Of a stretch of DNA of 64,000 nt, positions 17,693 to 26,397 are shown in pieces (position 1 is the first letter of the stretch; every line of letters starts with the position of its first letter). The notes under the pieces are model-generated. The model did not search any database. It was given only the letters and a program-made list of their open reading frames with translations, and was not told the DNA's origin. Made by a program: the position numbers and the translations under genes. The DNA is from Limosilactobacillus balticus (GTDB lineage: Bacteria > Bacillota > Bacilli > Lactobacillales > Lactobacillaceae): positions 62,001 through 126,000 of the forward strand of contig NZ_JACIVH010000064.1 in NCBI RefSeq assembly GCF_014145615.1, given 5' to 3'.

Positions 17693-17969
17693 GCTGGAAA
17701 TTATTAAAATATCAATATGGTCAAAAGTCTTTATAGCTTGATCGACTACTTTTTGAGCAATGCCGGGAACAATCAAATCAACTTATATGAATTCGACTTT
17801 TCATCCGCGCTTCTCAATCATCTCGCAGGTGTCATCCCAACCTTGAGTTCCATGTCGGAATAAAGATATCAGCACCAGCTTCAGCTAAGATAACTGCATA
17901 TTCTTGATCTAAATCGGTATTTCCACCAGTAATAATTGCTACTTTACCACTTAAATCAAAAGCTGACAT
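17693..17969 (-). pseudogene. kduD: KduD-type short-chain dehydrogenase remnant
   Basis: Leftward from an ATG at 17969 the sequence reads MSAFDLSGKVAIITGGNT, the Rossmann start of a short-chain dehydrogenase. It then shows frame disruptions and stops after about 40 codons; later pieces (KVEFI, KTFDHIDILI) remain recognisable. About 60% of the gene is missing at the junction with the IclR remnant. Its place behind kduI points to 2-keto-3-deoxy-gluconate dehydrogenase (KduD). Confidence 0.7.
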
Positions 17970-18040
17970 TTTGAACTTAATCTAAATCAGCTTCATTTTA
18001 CTTAATCTCTTCTTGTGATTGAGCCATAAAAATACCTTCT

Positions 18041-18877
18041 TTACGTCAAATCATGCATATCGACCATATCCATATCGTCATAGCTCTGGTTTTCACCACA
18101 CATTGCCCAAATAAATGAATAACTGGTAGTACCAACACCATAATGAATTGACCAACTAGGATTAACAACTGCTTGTTCTGGCTCGATGACAATATGCTCA
18201 CTTTCGTCAGGCTTACCCATGAAGTGAAATACACGGGTGTTTTTAGAATCAAATTCGCAGTACATATAAGTTTCCATTCGCCGTGCATAAGTATGACAAG
18301 GCATTGTATTCCAGCCATTTCCCGGTTCAAGCACTGTATATCCTATTTGGAGCTGACATGTGTCCATACTTAATGCATCAATGTACTTATGATAGTCCGC
18401 TTATTCATATCCTCTTGCTTGCCCATAGACATTGCAACTGCATTCTTGAATGGAAGCTTTTTATTTGGATAAGTCTTATGAGCAGGAGTTGATACAACAT
18501 AGAACTTTGCTGGATCATTAGAATTATCTGACTCAAAGACAACATGTTTTGCCCCCCATTCCAATGTAGCAGCTATCATGCTTAACGATTGAATCTTTCT
18601 TACCATCAATCGTTACTGATCCAGAACCGCCAATATTAATAAAACCTAATTCACGACGCTGCAAGAAGTAATCTACGCCGAGATCCTTATCCAGTTTAAT
18701 TTCTAAGGATTCACCGGCTTTGGGAGTACCTCCGCCCAAAATCATTCGATCATTATAAGTATATGTTAGTAAGATATCACCAAGTGAAAAAGTCTTATTC
18801 ATTAAAAATTCGTCTCGCAGTTCCTTCATATCATAATGCTGGATATCTTTGGGACTATGAGCATACCGCATTACCAT
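18041..18877 (-). pseudogene. kduI: 5-keto-4-deoxyuronate isomerase remnant
   Basis: Three frames together give a nearly full KduI (about 276 residues in the family): an N-terminal part (VMRYAHSPKDIQHYD to GKKDSIVKHDSCYIGMG), a middle (GAKHVVFESDNSNDPAKFY to MNKRTI), and a C-terminal part (MDTCQLQIGYTVLEPG to DMVDMHDLT). At least two frameshifts separate them, near 18560-18600 and 18370-18400. The intact enzyme handles unsaturated uronates from pectin or glycosaminoglycan lyases. Confidence 0.85.
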
Positions 18878-18965
18878 CTTAAAGCCTATTTTATTTACCC
18901 CTCCGTTTCTCAATTAGAAATGATATTTCCTTATTAATCTTTGGTTATAGTATTAATGACATTTT

Positions 18966-18979
18966 TATAAGCGTTTTCA
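18966..18979. promoter_or_regulatory. cre-like site, probably vestigial
   Basis: TATAAGCGTTTTCA differs from the CcpA consensus TGWAANCGNTNWCA at one position. It lies between the leftward kduI remnant and the rightward isomerase fragment, in what was a divergent promoter region. Confidence 0.55.
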
Positions 18980-19035
18980 ATAAAGTGTTTCTAAATAATG
19001 CACAAAGCGATAACATAGATTCAAAGGTGATGAGA

Positions 19036-19320
19036 ATGAGTATTGGGCTTCGTGCTCACGATGCCAACGAACATACTTTTAAACATTTATTTGCTGTAAC
19101 TCATAATTACAGGTTAAATAATGTTCAATGCGTGCCATTCAAATTTTTGCCTAAGGAATTAATAACAGATAGCGCATTTTATTCTCCAGGGTTATTAAAC
19201 GAAATCAATCAAAAGTTTAAGTAAGCTGGAATATAAATCTCTGTTCTCGGAAATTATATTAATATGATTGATCTTGATGAAAATAAAACTAAACAATACC
19301 CGTCAAATATGGTAATTTAA
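19036..19320 (+). pseudogene. Fragment of a TIM-barrel sugar isomerase/epimerase
   Basis: From ATG 19036 (AAGG site upstream) the frame reads MSIGLRAHD and continues to KFK, then hits a TAA and, three codons later, another TAA. The same frame then continues ISVLGNYINMIDLDENK. This order matches the N-terminal quarter of AP-endonuclease-like sugar phosphate isomerases (GLRAHD, later VLGCYINP). The rest of the gene is absent. The family call is from motif memory and is moderate. Confidence 0.5.
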
Positions 19321-19358
19321 TGTAATCCTTACATCAATACTGATATTTGGCGGGTATT
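19295..19358 (-). terminator. Terminator after the uxaC remnant
   Basis: AATACCCG-(T)-CAAATAT at 19295-19310 pairs with ATATTTG-(G)-CGGGTATT at 19343-19358. It lies 8 bases beyond the stop codon of the decayed uronate isomerase. Confidence 0.65.
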
Positions 19359-19366
19359 ATATTTAA

Positions 19367-20681
19367 CTAAAATTGAAATTTATTATTACATTTTGGAAAA
19401 AGTTCATCCGGCTTCTCATCTGGGAAGAAGTTGAAATAGTTTAGTGCATTATTATAAGTAATATCTTGGACAATCTTTCCAAGGCATTCTTTGTTCTCTG
19501 GTGCCCGGTCTTGTTCTACCAGTTCACCAAAGAAGAATATACGTTGGGTAAAAGACTTTGTTGGGCAAAATCACGTAGCTGCGTTCGCATTCCTTCTGCT
19601 GTGTCGTTAAACCACCATGCAGCACCTAATTGCATCCGTTGCTTACCACCTTCTTGAAAGTATCCAATCATTTGAATTCAGAGAATAAAAGATAATCTTA
19701 GGTAAGCTCTCTTGATCTTTTATCTTTGTAAATAGCTTTTGGATTTCAGCAATCATATCTGGTTGGGTACCCATCGCATCAAATCCTGTATCTGAACCAA
19801 CTTTATTAAACATTGGGTGATTAATGCTTCGCAAAACATTATTATGAAATTGCATTGTCCAATTATACTTTTTATTCGGTAATTTGCTCATTATTAATGC
19901 CCTTTTCAATGATCGCATTTAATTCTGCATCACTTGCTTCAATAAAATGATAGGTACTTAGTGAATGATCAGATATGCGTGCTCCCATATCATTAAAGTA
20001 ACTAAAACATTGGTCCAGCGCTGTAATAATATCTGCAAATGTAATTATCTCAACTCCTGATATCTTTCCAAGAGTTTGAAGCTATTCTCCAAATGTTGGT
20101 TTATCAATATAGATTAAACTATCAGAACGCATTGCAGGTAAACTACGAAAGCCATTTTCACGTTCTTCTTGTTTTAGAAGTTTGTGATAATGAAGATCAG
20201 ATGCTGGGTCATCAGTAGTACATACCGCCACAACATGAGAAAGTTTAATAAGATTACGAGGCTTAAAATCTTCTGTTTGAAGTAATGTATTAGCCTTTTT
20301 CCAAACCTCAGGAGCATTTTCTCGTGTCAATGGTTCATTGATCCCCAAAAATCTTCTTAATTCCAAGTGAGTCCATTCATAAACAGAATTTCCCACCGCC
20401 TCTTCGATTGTTTCCACCCAGGCTAGAAACTTTTCATAATCGTCTGCATCCCCTGTTATTAGCTCTTCCGGAATACCGTTTGCTCGCATTAAACGCCATT
20501 TGTAATGGTCACCATAAGTCCCATCATTTAGCCATACTCGTGTTATATTTTTATAGTTCTTATTCTCATAAATTTCTTTAGGCACTAAATGACAATGATA
20601 ATCAATTATTGGCATATCCTTAACGTAATCAAAAAATAGTTTTTTACCCCATTAATTAGTTAATAAGAAGTTTTTGCCCAT
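19367..20681 (-). pseudogene. uxaC: Second uronate isomerase gene, decayed
   Basis: The sequence is a clear paralogue of the intact uxaC at 37890-39359. From ATG 20681 it reads MGKNFLLTN, then a nonsense codon where the intact copy has Glu, then [22 protein letters not shown] and about 180 residues of good match. A further stop follows PTFGE. A deletion of roughly 17 codons with a frameshift lies before KKYNWTMQFH. Another deletion and shift follows NSNDW. A third removes the segment corresponding to [20 protein letters not shown]. Several independent lesions show long-standing loss. Confidence 0.88.
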
Positions 20682-20726
20682 TAGTGAAATTTTAATTGTC
20701 TCCCTTTACTTGTGTATTTTACATAC

Positions 20727-20764
20727 AAAAAGCTCATTAAATATTAATATAAAAATTTAATGAG
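20727..20764 (-). terminator. Terminator of the GH30 operon
   Basis: GCTCATTAAAT at 20732-20742 pairs perfectly with ATTTAATGAGC at 20754-20764; on the minus strand a T-run follows. It lies 37 bases beyond the stop codon of the second GH30 gene. Confidence 0.85.
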
Positions 20765-20800
20765 CCCTAAGTGTAAGATATTCAATTTATATTGTTGAGA

Positions 20801-22345
20801 CTATTTCTTATTCACCCCCTTACCTGGTGCATAATCATCCATTAAGTTTGCTGGATAAGGATTTAATTTAAAATTCTCATCTTTCTGTGGAGAACTTTCG
20901 TTAATTGATTCATTTGCTTTATGTAAAGTTACAGTTCCATAAGCGGGAACGATAACATCTTGCCATTCATTATCAAAGCCATTAACTATAATTGTGGCTT
21001 TAAGAGGTTTGTCTGTTGGATTATAGATATGCGCTGCTATAGAATCATCTGGTCCAAGAAATGCAACTGATCCTAATGCACCTGTATAGCCATCTGAAGT
21101 ATAGTTACTTGAACCAATTACTATTGATCCTGGTACAACATCCTGAGTAAAGTTACGTAACATATAATATTCAAGATTCCGCTGAACTTTACCGGTTTTA
21201 TGATCAATTGTAACAACACCGCGACGCCCAGTAGAACCAACCATATTTGGTAATCCACGTTCATCTAACGCCATATTCCAAAGATAGATAGAAGACAAAC
21301 CTTGTCGTACTAACCAATTACCAATTAGTCCGAACATAATATGTGATGCATCATCAACAGTTTCTTCGAGCATACAACGACGCTCTGTCATTGCTAAATC
21401 CCACTTAGAGTTAAAACGACCTGCATTAAAAAAATTTGTATATGGACCGTCATAAGTGTGGAAGGCAAATCCATCAAACGCATTAGCTTCCTCTTGCGTA
21501 ACAAAATCGCTCAATGGGTTATCTAATACATTTAAGCTACCATCCCAGAAGTAAAGTTTAGTATCAGGGAAAGAATTATCTAACGCTGGTCGTAAATATT
21601 TATAGCCAAAATAAGCTAATTCTTTAATATTCCAAATCATTGCCGGCCATTCTGCAGCATTGGATGGTTCATTTTGAATGGTAATAGCATAGATAGGAAT
21701 ACCAAGTTTCTTATATTCCTCAAGATATCGAACAAAGTATTGTGCATATACACCTTCAAAACGATCTTTAGTATCATATCCATTCCCGGTAAATTCGCCA
21801 AACCGCAGGTGACCACCCATTTTCATATTACCAGTATTCTTCATCCAAGCTGGGGCAGACCATGGAGAAGCCATAATCTTAACTGCCGGATTAATCTTTA
21901 AGATTTCTTGGACCACAGGAACAATATATTTTAAGTCCTTAGTTGCATCTGAAGCACCAGGCTTTCCTTCACCGATAGAAAACTTACTTAAGCTCGAATC
22001 ATGCTCACCGAATGGAACATCATCATAACTATAATAAGGTTGGCTAGATGGCTCACAAGCACCAAGTGGTATACGAATATTTGAAAAATTGCCTTCATTA
22101 GGATCAAATAATTCATGCAAAAGTTTGTTCCGTTGTTCTGGACTTTGCTTCCAAATAAGAGAGGCTGCTGCATCAGTAATTGCCGCTCCAGCTCCAATCC
22201 AATTTTGTTTTTTTATTGATGGATCAATTACAATTTTGTATCCCTCACCATTGTTTAAATGATACTTAGGAGTCGAAAGATGCTCACGTTTTTGTTTTAA
22301 ATCTCCTGAAGTAACAGTCCAAAATTCATTATTAAATTTAGTCAT
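20801..22345 (-). CDS. GH30 glycoside hydrolase, copy 2 (probable beta-glucuronidase)
   Basis: The 514-residue protein has no signal peptide and should be cytoplasmic. It shows the GH30 retaining-hydrolase pattern: acid/base Glu at about 226 in ITIQNEPSN, nucleophile Glu at about 321 in LAMTERRCML, WMKNTGNMKMGG, and a C-terminal beta-domain. Family GH30 includes glucosylceramidases, xylanases and a beta-glucuronidase that I recall from Lactobacillus brevis. The uxuA/uxuB/MFS context favours glucuronide cleavage. It is a close tandem paralogue of the gene upstream (12 bases away); it differs mainly where copy 1 has a longer acidic loop near residues 97-107. GGGAGGATAC precedes the ATG. Confidence 0.85.
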   Translation of the reverse strand: MTKFNNEFWTVTSGDLKQKREHLSTPKYHLNNGEGYKIVIDPSIKKQNWIGAGAAITDAAASLIWKQSPEQRNKLLHELFDPNEGNFSNIRIPLGACEPSSQPYYSYDDVPFGEHDSSLSKFSIGEGKPGASDATKDLKYIVPVVQEILKINPAVKIMASPWSAPAWMKNTGNMKMGGHLRFGEFTGNGYDTKDRFEGVYAQYFVRYLEEYKKLGIPIYAITIQNEPSNAAEWPAMIWNIKELAYFGYKYLRPALDNSFPDTKLYFWDGSLNVLDNPLSDFVTQEEANAFDGFAFHTYDGPYTNFFNAGRFNSKWDLAMTERRCMLEETVDDASHIMFGLIGNWLVRQGLSSIYLWNMALDERGLPNMVGSTGRRGVVTIDHKTGKVQRNLEYYMLRNFTQDVVPGSIVIGSSNYTSDGYTGALGSVAFLGPDDSIAAHIYNPTDKPLKATIIVNGFDNEWQDVIVPAYGTVTLHKANESINESSPQKDENFKLNPYPANLMDDYAPGKGVNKK

Positions 22346-22357
22346 AATGTATCCTCC

Positions 22358-23911
22358 CTATTTATTTATACCTTTTCCCGGTGCCCAATCATCTTGTAAG
22401 GCAGCCGGACGAGGATTTAGTTTAAATTTTTCATCTTTCCGAGGGCTACTTTCATTTATTTTCTCATTAGATTTATGAAGAGTAACAGTTCCATAAGCGG
22501 GTACATTAACTGTCTGCCACCCTGTATCATAACTATTAATTTTTACTGTTGCTGTCAGTGAAGAATCAGTTGGATTATAAATATGAGCTGTAATTGAACC
22601 AGTAGGACCCATGAATGCTACTGATCCTAAACCACCTGAATAACCATCCTGAGTATAATTACTCGATCCAATTACGACTGATCCAGTATCAATATCTTGT
22701 GTAAAATTCCGTAACATATAATATTCAAGATTTCGTTGGACCTTTCCTGTTTTATGATCAATAGTTATAACGCCACGCCGGCCTGTAGATCCAGCAATAT
22801 TAGGAAGGCCACGTTCGTCTAGTGCAAGGTTCCATAAATAAATCGATGATAAGCCTTGTCGTACTAACCAGTTCCCAATTAAGCCAAACATAATATGTGA
22901 GGCATCATCAACTGATTCTTCTAACATACACCGGCGTTCTGTCATTGCTAAATCCCAATTAGGATTAAACCGAGTTGCATTAAAAAGATTGGTATAGGGA
23001 CCATCATAAGTATGAAAAGCAAATCCGTCGAATGCTTTAGCTTCTTCAATACTCATGAATTTACTTAATGGATCATTAAGTACGTTTAAACTGCCATCCC
23101 AGAAATATAATTGGGTATCGGGAAATGAATTATCTAATGCTGGTCGTAAGTATTTATAACCAAAATGAGCTAATTCTTTGATGTTCCAAATCATCGCTGG
23201 CCATGCAGCAGCATTGGATGGTTCATTCTGAATAGTCAATGCATAAATAGGGATACCTAATTTTTTATATGCTTCAATGAATTTAATGAAATAATTAGCA
23301 TATACACCCTCGAAACGATCTTTAGTTGCAGACCCATTTCCGGTAAATTCATCAAATCTTAAGTGACCACCCATTTTCATATTACCAGTATTTTTCATCC
23401 AAGCAGGTCCCGACCATGGAGAAGCAAGAACTTTAACCGCTGGGTTGATTTTTAAAATTTCTTGAACTACCGGAACGATGTACTTGAGATCCTTTGTTGC
23501 ATTTTCAGCTCCTGGTTTTCCTTCACCGATAGAAAATTTACTTAAGCTTGAATCATGCTCGCCAAACGGAACATCATCATAGCTATAATATTCTTCTTCT
23601 GAAACTTCTCCAGATCCAAAATCACATGATCCAATTGGAATTCTAATTGCAGAAAAGTTTCCTTCATTAGGATCAAACAATTCATGAAGTAAAGAATTGC
23701 GTTGTTCAGAGGTCTGCTTCCAAATTAATGAAGCCGTTGCATCAGTAATTGCTGCGCCCGCGCTAATCCAATGCTGTTTTTTTATTGAAGGATCAATTAT
23801 AATCTGGCTACCAGTCCCTGGATTTTTAGTACTAATAGGTATTTTAATTTTTTGCCGCTTTTCTGTTAGATCTCCAGAAGTAGCTGTCCAAAATTCATTC
23901 TTAAATTTCAT
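22358..23911 (-). CDS. GH30 glycoside hydrolase, copy 1 (probable beta-glucuronidase)
   Basis: The 517-residue cytoplasmic enzyme has its acid/base Glu at about 230 (LTIQNEPSN) and nucleophile Glu at about 325 (AMTERRCM). FHTYDGPYTN lies between the two catalytic residues. Compared with copy 2 it carries an extra acidic loop, GSGEVSEEEYYS, near residues 99-110, close to the substrate face, so the two may differ in aglycone preference. It sits directly behind the MFS carrier gene (14 bases) in an operon downstream of uxuA. Beta-glucuronidase activity is inferred from context and recalled GH30 precedent, not proven by the sequence. Confidence 0.85.
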   Translation of the reverse strand: MKFKNEFWTATSGDLTEKRQKIKIPISTKNPGTGSQIIIDPSIKKQHWISAGAAITDATASLIWKQTSEQRNSLLHELFDPNEGNFSAIRIPIGSCDFGSGEVSEEEYYSYDDVPFGEHDSSLSKFSIGEGKPGAENATKDLKYIVPVVQEILKINPAVKVLASPWSGPAWMKNTGNMKMGGHLRFDEFTGNGSATKDRFEGVYANYFIKFIEAYKKLGIPIYALTIQNEPSNAAAWPAMIWNIKELAHFGYKYLRPALDNSFPDTQLYFWDGSLNVLNDPLSKFMSIEEAKAFDGFAFHTYDGPYTNLFNATRFNPNWDLAMTERRCMLEESVDDASHIMFGLIGNWLVRQGLSSIYLWNLALDERGLPNIAGSTGRRGVITIDHKTGKVQRNLEYYMLRNFTQDIDTGSVVIGSSNYTQDGYSGGLGSVAFMGPTGSITAHIYNPTDSSLTATVKINSYDTGWQTVNVPAYGTVTLHKSNEKINESSPRKDEKFKLNPRPAALQDDWAPGKGINK

Positions 23912-23925
23912 AAGTTCTCACCCCT

Positions 23926-25227
23926 TTAACGAACACGTTTAATTGACCAAATTAAGAAACCACCAACAATTTCCATGATTACGGCAAAAATAAAGATAGA
24001 CTTGTAACCAAAACCAGCAACAACTGCTGAAGCAAACATAGCACCCAACATTTGACCTAAAGTATTGGCAAGGTTAATTAATCCCAAATCTTTTCCAGCT
24101 GTATCAGCTGATGGTAACACGTCCATATTAAGAGCACCATCAACCGAATTATATAGTCCATTACCGAAAGCCGCGATAATAGCATATACAAACATCGCCC
24201 ATGGCTTTGCAACAAATAATGGGAATAATGCAGCGACGCCTAAAGCAAATGTAGCTAAAACAACTGGTCCTTTAACCCGCTTCATTTTATCAGCAAGAGG
24301 ACCTCCGATAAGGGCAAAAATAACACCAATAATTAACATAATCATTGAGAAAATTGAAATTGAATGTCCAGCGTCCTGCGTGTTCTGCCCAATATAATCA
24401 GTAAAAATATAAAGTTCAAAAGTAGTAACAATAGTTGAGCCAACAACCATACAGAACTTACCTGACAATGCAAAGTAAAAATCACGTGCACCTTTAGTTG
24501 GGAAGAAGAAGTATTTCTTTAACGATTGCTTATCAAACTTAACTTTAGGTTCATCTAAATTACCCTTTTCTTGAATTAATAACTCGTGAATAATTGCAAG
24601 TACAACAGTACACCCAGCCATAACATAAATACCAAATTTAACATTTCCTAAGAACTGAGCAGCCAATAGCGCAAATCCTTGTTGGGCAATTGTAAAACCA
24701 ACACCATAAAATGTTGATACAGTTCCACGCCATTTTGGTGCCACTCTATCTGAGATTTGTGGGTAAATAGCTGCAGCAATGGCATTTTCCGCTGCTGCTG
24801 CGATAATCCATACTAAAATAATACCTACAACAGATTTCATATTAGCAATGATGCATAGTGAAATTGCTATTGCTAAAGTTCCTAATACAATATAAGGTTT
24901 ACGTTTACCAAAACGCGTTCGAGTAACATCTGAAAAAGCACCGAAAAGCAAATTAGCAATAGCTCCTGTAATTGAGGCAACAGTTGCTAAAATACCAACT
25001 GCCCATACTTTATTAGCTGGATCAATTTGACTGAATAATTGTGGAATTAAAACACTTCTAGTCGAGCCAATAGGTCCATACCAACAAAGCGGTGCTAAAA
25101 ACATTGCGGAAGAAATCATCCAAGGTAGTTTAGGCTGTTCAGAATCCTTAACCTTAGCATTCGTAATTTCACCTATTATCGATGAAGTAGCTTTTTGATC
25201 TTTATCATTTGAAAGTTTACTATCCAT
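23926..25227 (-). CDS. MFS sugar/glucuronide carrier
   Basis: The 433-residue protein has about 12 hydrophobic segments. The loop motif GAFSDVTRTRFGKRKPYIVLG between helices 2 and 3 is typical of the SLC45/GPH-like sugar porters. GGPLADKMKRVKGP is the matching loop in the second half. It is followed by two cytoplasmic GH30 genes, so it probably imports their glycoside substrate by cation symport. I choose the ATG at 25227, eight bases after AAGGAG; an upstream in-frame GTG overlaps that site. A cre lies 17 bases upstream of the start. Confidence 0.85.
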   Translation of the reverse strand: MDSKLSNDKDQKATSSIIGEITNAKVKDSEQPKLPWMISSAMFLAPLCWYGPIGSTRSVLIPQLFSQIDPANKVWAVGILATVASITGAIANLLFGAFSDVTRTRFGKRKPYIVLGTLAIAISLCIIANMKSVVGIILVWIIAAAAENAIAAAIYPQISDRVAPKWRGTVSTFYGVGFTIAQQGFALLAAQFLGNVKFGIYVMAGCTVVLAIIHELLIQEKGNLDEPKVKFDKQSLKKYFFFPTKGARDFYFALSGKFCMVVGSTIVTTFELYIFTDYIGQNTQDAGHSISIFSMIMLIIGVIFALIGGPLADKMKRVKGPVVLATFALGVAALFPLFVAKPWAMFVYAIIAAFGNGLYNSVDGALNMDVLPSADTAGKDLGLINLANTLGQMLGAMFASAVVAGFGYKSIFIFAVIMEIVGGFLIWSIKRVR

Positions 25228-25243
25228 TATTCTCACTCCTTAT

Positions 25244-25257
25244 AGAAAACGCTTTCA
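25244..25257. promoter_or_regulatory. cre site in the leader of the MFS-GH30 operon
   Basis: AGAAAACGCTTTCA matches the CcpA consensus at 13 of 14 positions. Its position close to the ribosome site would block elongation or initiation when preferred sugars are present. Confidence 0.8.
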
Positions 25258-25274
25258 AAAATATTTTTTAAATT

Positions 25275-25298
25275 AAGATTAGCTTTTACACTAATCTT
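25275..25298 (-). terminator. Hairpin between uxuA and the MFS-GH30 genes
   Basis: AAGATTAG pairs perfectly with CTAATCTT around an 8-base loop, followed on the minus strand by AATTTAAAAAATATTTTT. It could be a weak or partial terminator that lowers expression of the downstream genes. Confidence 0.55.
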
Positions 25299-25304
25299 TC
25301 TTAT

Positions 25305-26378
25305 CTATTTATTATCCTTTTGAATTGCCTCCCAAAGGCCATTTAAATAAGTGATTCCAAGAGCACGATCGTACAATCCATATCCTGGGCGACCTTCTTC
25401 ACCCCAGATATCACGGCCATGATCTGGACGAATATAGCCATCAAATCCCGTGTCATACAAGGCTTTCATGATCTCGTACATATCTAATGAGCCTTCAGAA
25501 GATAAGTGTGCGGACTCATGAAAATCGCCATTTCCCATAAATTTGATATTACGTGCATGAATAAATGGTGCCCGATCCTTCTTTACAAATTCTCGAATAA
25601 TGGCTGGCACATCGTTGTTTGGATTTTCGCCAAGGCTTCCTGTACAAATTGTAAAGCCATTATATTTTGATTCATGCATTTGCTCAATTTTGAGCATATC
25701 TTCTCTATTTTTGTAAATTCGTGGCAATTCAAATAATGGCATTGGCGGATCATCTGGATGCATCGCCATCCGAACATCATACTTCTCGCAGGTTGGCATA
25801 ATAGCGTCAAGGAAGTATCTTAGATTTTCTCGAAGCTTGTTTTCATCAACATCTTTATAAGCTTCAAATAACCGCTTAACTTCAGCTAATCGCTCTGGTT
25901 CCCAACCAGGAAGAACGTAACCATTAGAATTCTTTTCAACTGATTTAATGATGTCTTCTGGCGATCCTTCGACATATTTATGTTGAAAAGCCATATCAGT
26001 TGACCCATCTGGCAATGGATAATGAAGATCTGTTCGTACCCAATCGAATATTGGCATGAAGTTGTAACAAATAACCTTAATACCATAAGCTGCTAAATTC
26101 TTAATGGTCTCTTTATAATTTTCAATATATTTGTCCCGACTCGGCAGGCCAATCTTGATATCATCATGAATATTAACTGACTCAATTACTTCTAACTTCA
26201 ACCCTGCGTCTTCAACTTCTTGTTTTAGAGCTGCTATCCTTTCTTTCGGCCAAACTTCTCCGACCGGAATATCAAATAGTGCTCCCACCACTTGTGTCGT
26301 TCCTGGAATCTGACGAATGTCTGACAGTTTAATTGAGTCATTGTTATCGCCATACCAGCGAAATCCCATGTTCTTCAT
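25305..26378 (-). CDS. uxuA: Mannonate dehydratase
   Basis: The 357-residue TIM-barrel enzyme converts D-mannonate to 2-keto-3-deoxy-D-gluconate. It starts MKNMGFRWYGDNNDSI and has the family segments VICYNFMPIFDWVRTDL, MAMHPDDPP, TGSLGENPNNDVP, FIHARNIKF, FHESAHLSSEGSLDMYE and IRPDHGRDIWGE, which hold the metal ligands and the catalytic base. Length is normal for the short UxuA form. AAGGAATT precedes the ATG. It lies 19 bases downstream of uxuB in one operon. Confidence 0.95.
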   Translation of the reverse strand: MKNMGFRWYGDNNDSIKLSDIRQIPGTTQVVGALFDIPVGEVWPKERIAALKQEVEDAGLKLEVIESVNIHDDIKIGLPSRDKYIENYKETIKNLAAYGIKVICYNFMPIFDWVRTDLHYPLPDGSTDMAFQHKYVEGSPEDIIKSVEKNSNGYVLPGWEPERLAEVKRLFEAYKDVDENKLRENLRYFLDAIMPTCEKYDVRMAMHPDDPPMPLFELPRIYKNREDMLKIEQMHESKYNGFTICTGSLGENPNNDVPAIIREFVKKDRAPFIHARNIKFMGNGDFHESAHLSSEGSLDMYEIMKALYDTGFDGYIRPDHGRDIWGEEGRPGYGLYDRALGITYLNGLWEAIQKDNK

Positions 26379-26397
26379 TTTTTAATTCCTTCTTTAA

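Noticed and set aside
18173-18492. Rightward open frames opposite the kduI remnant
   Set aside because: They are antisense to recognisable KduI sequence and have no ribosome sites.
19466-19657. Rightward open frame opposite the uxaC remnant
   Set aside because: The other strand clearly encodes broken UxaC; this frame is a by-product.
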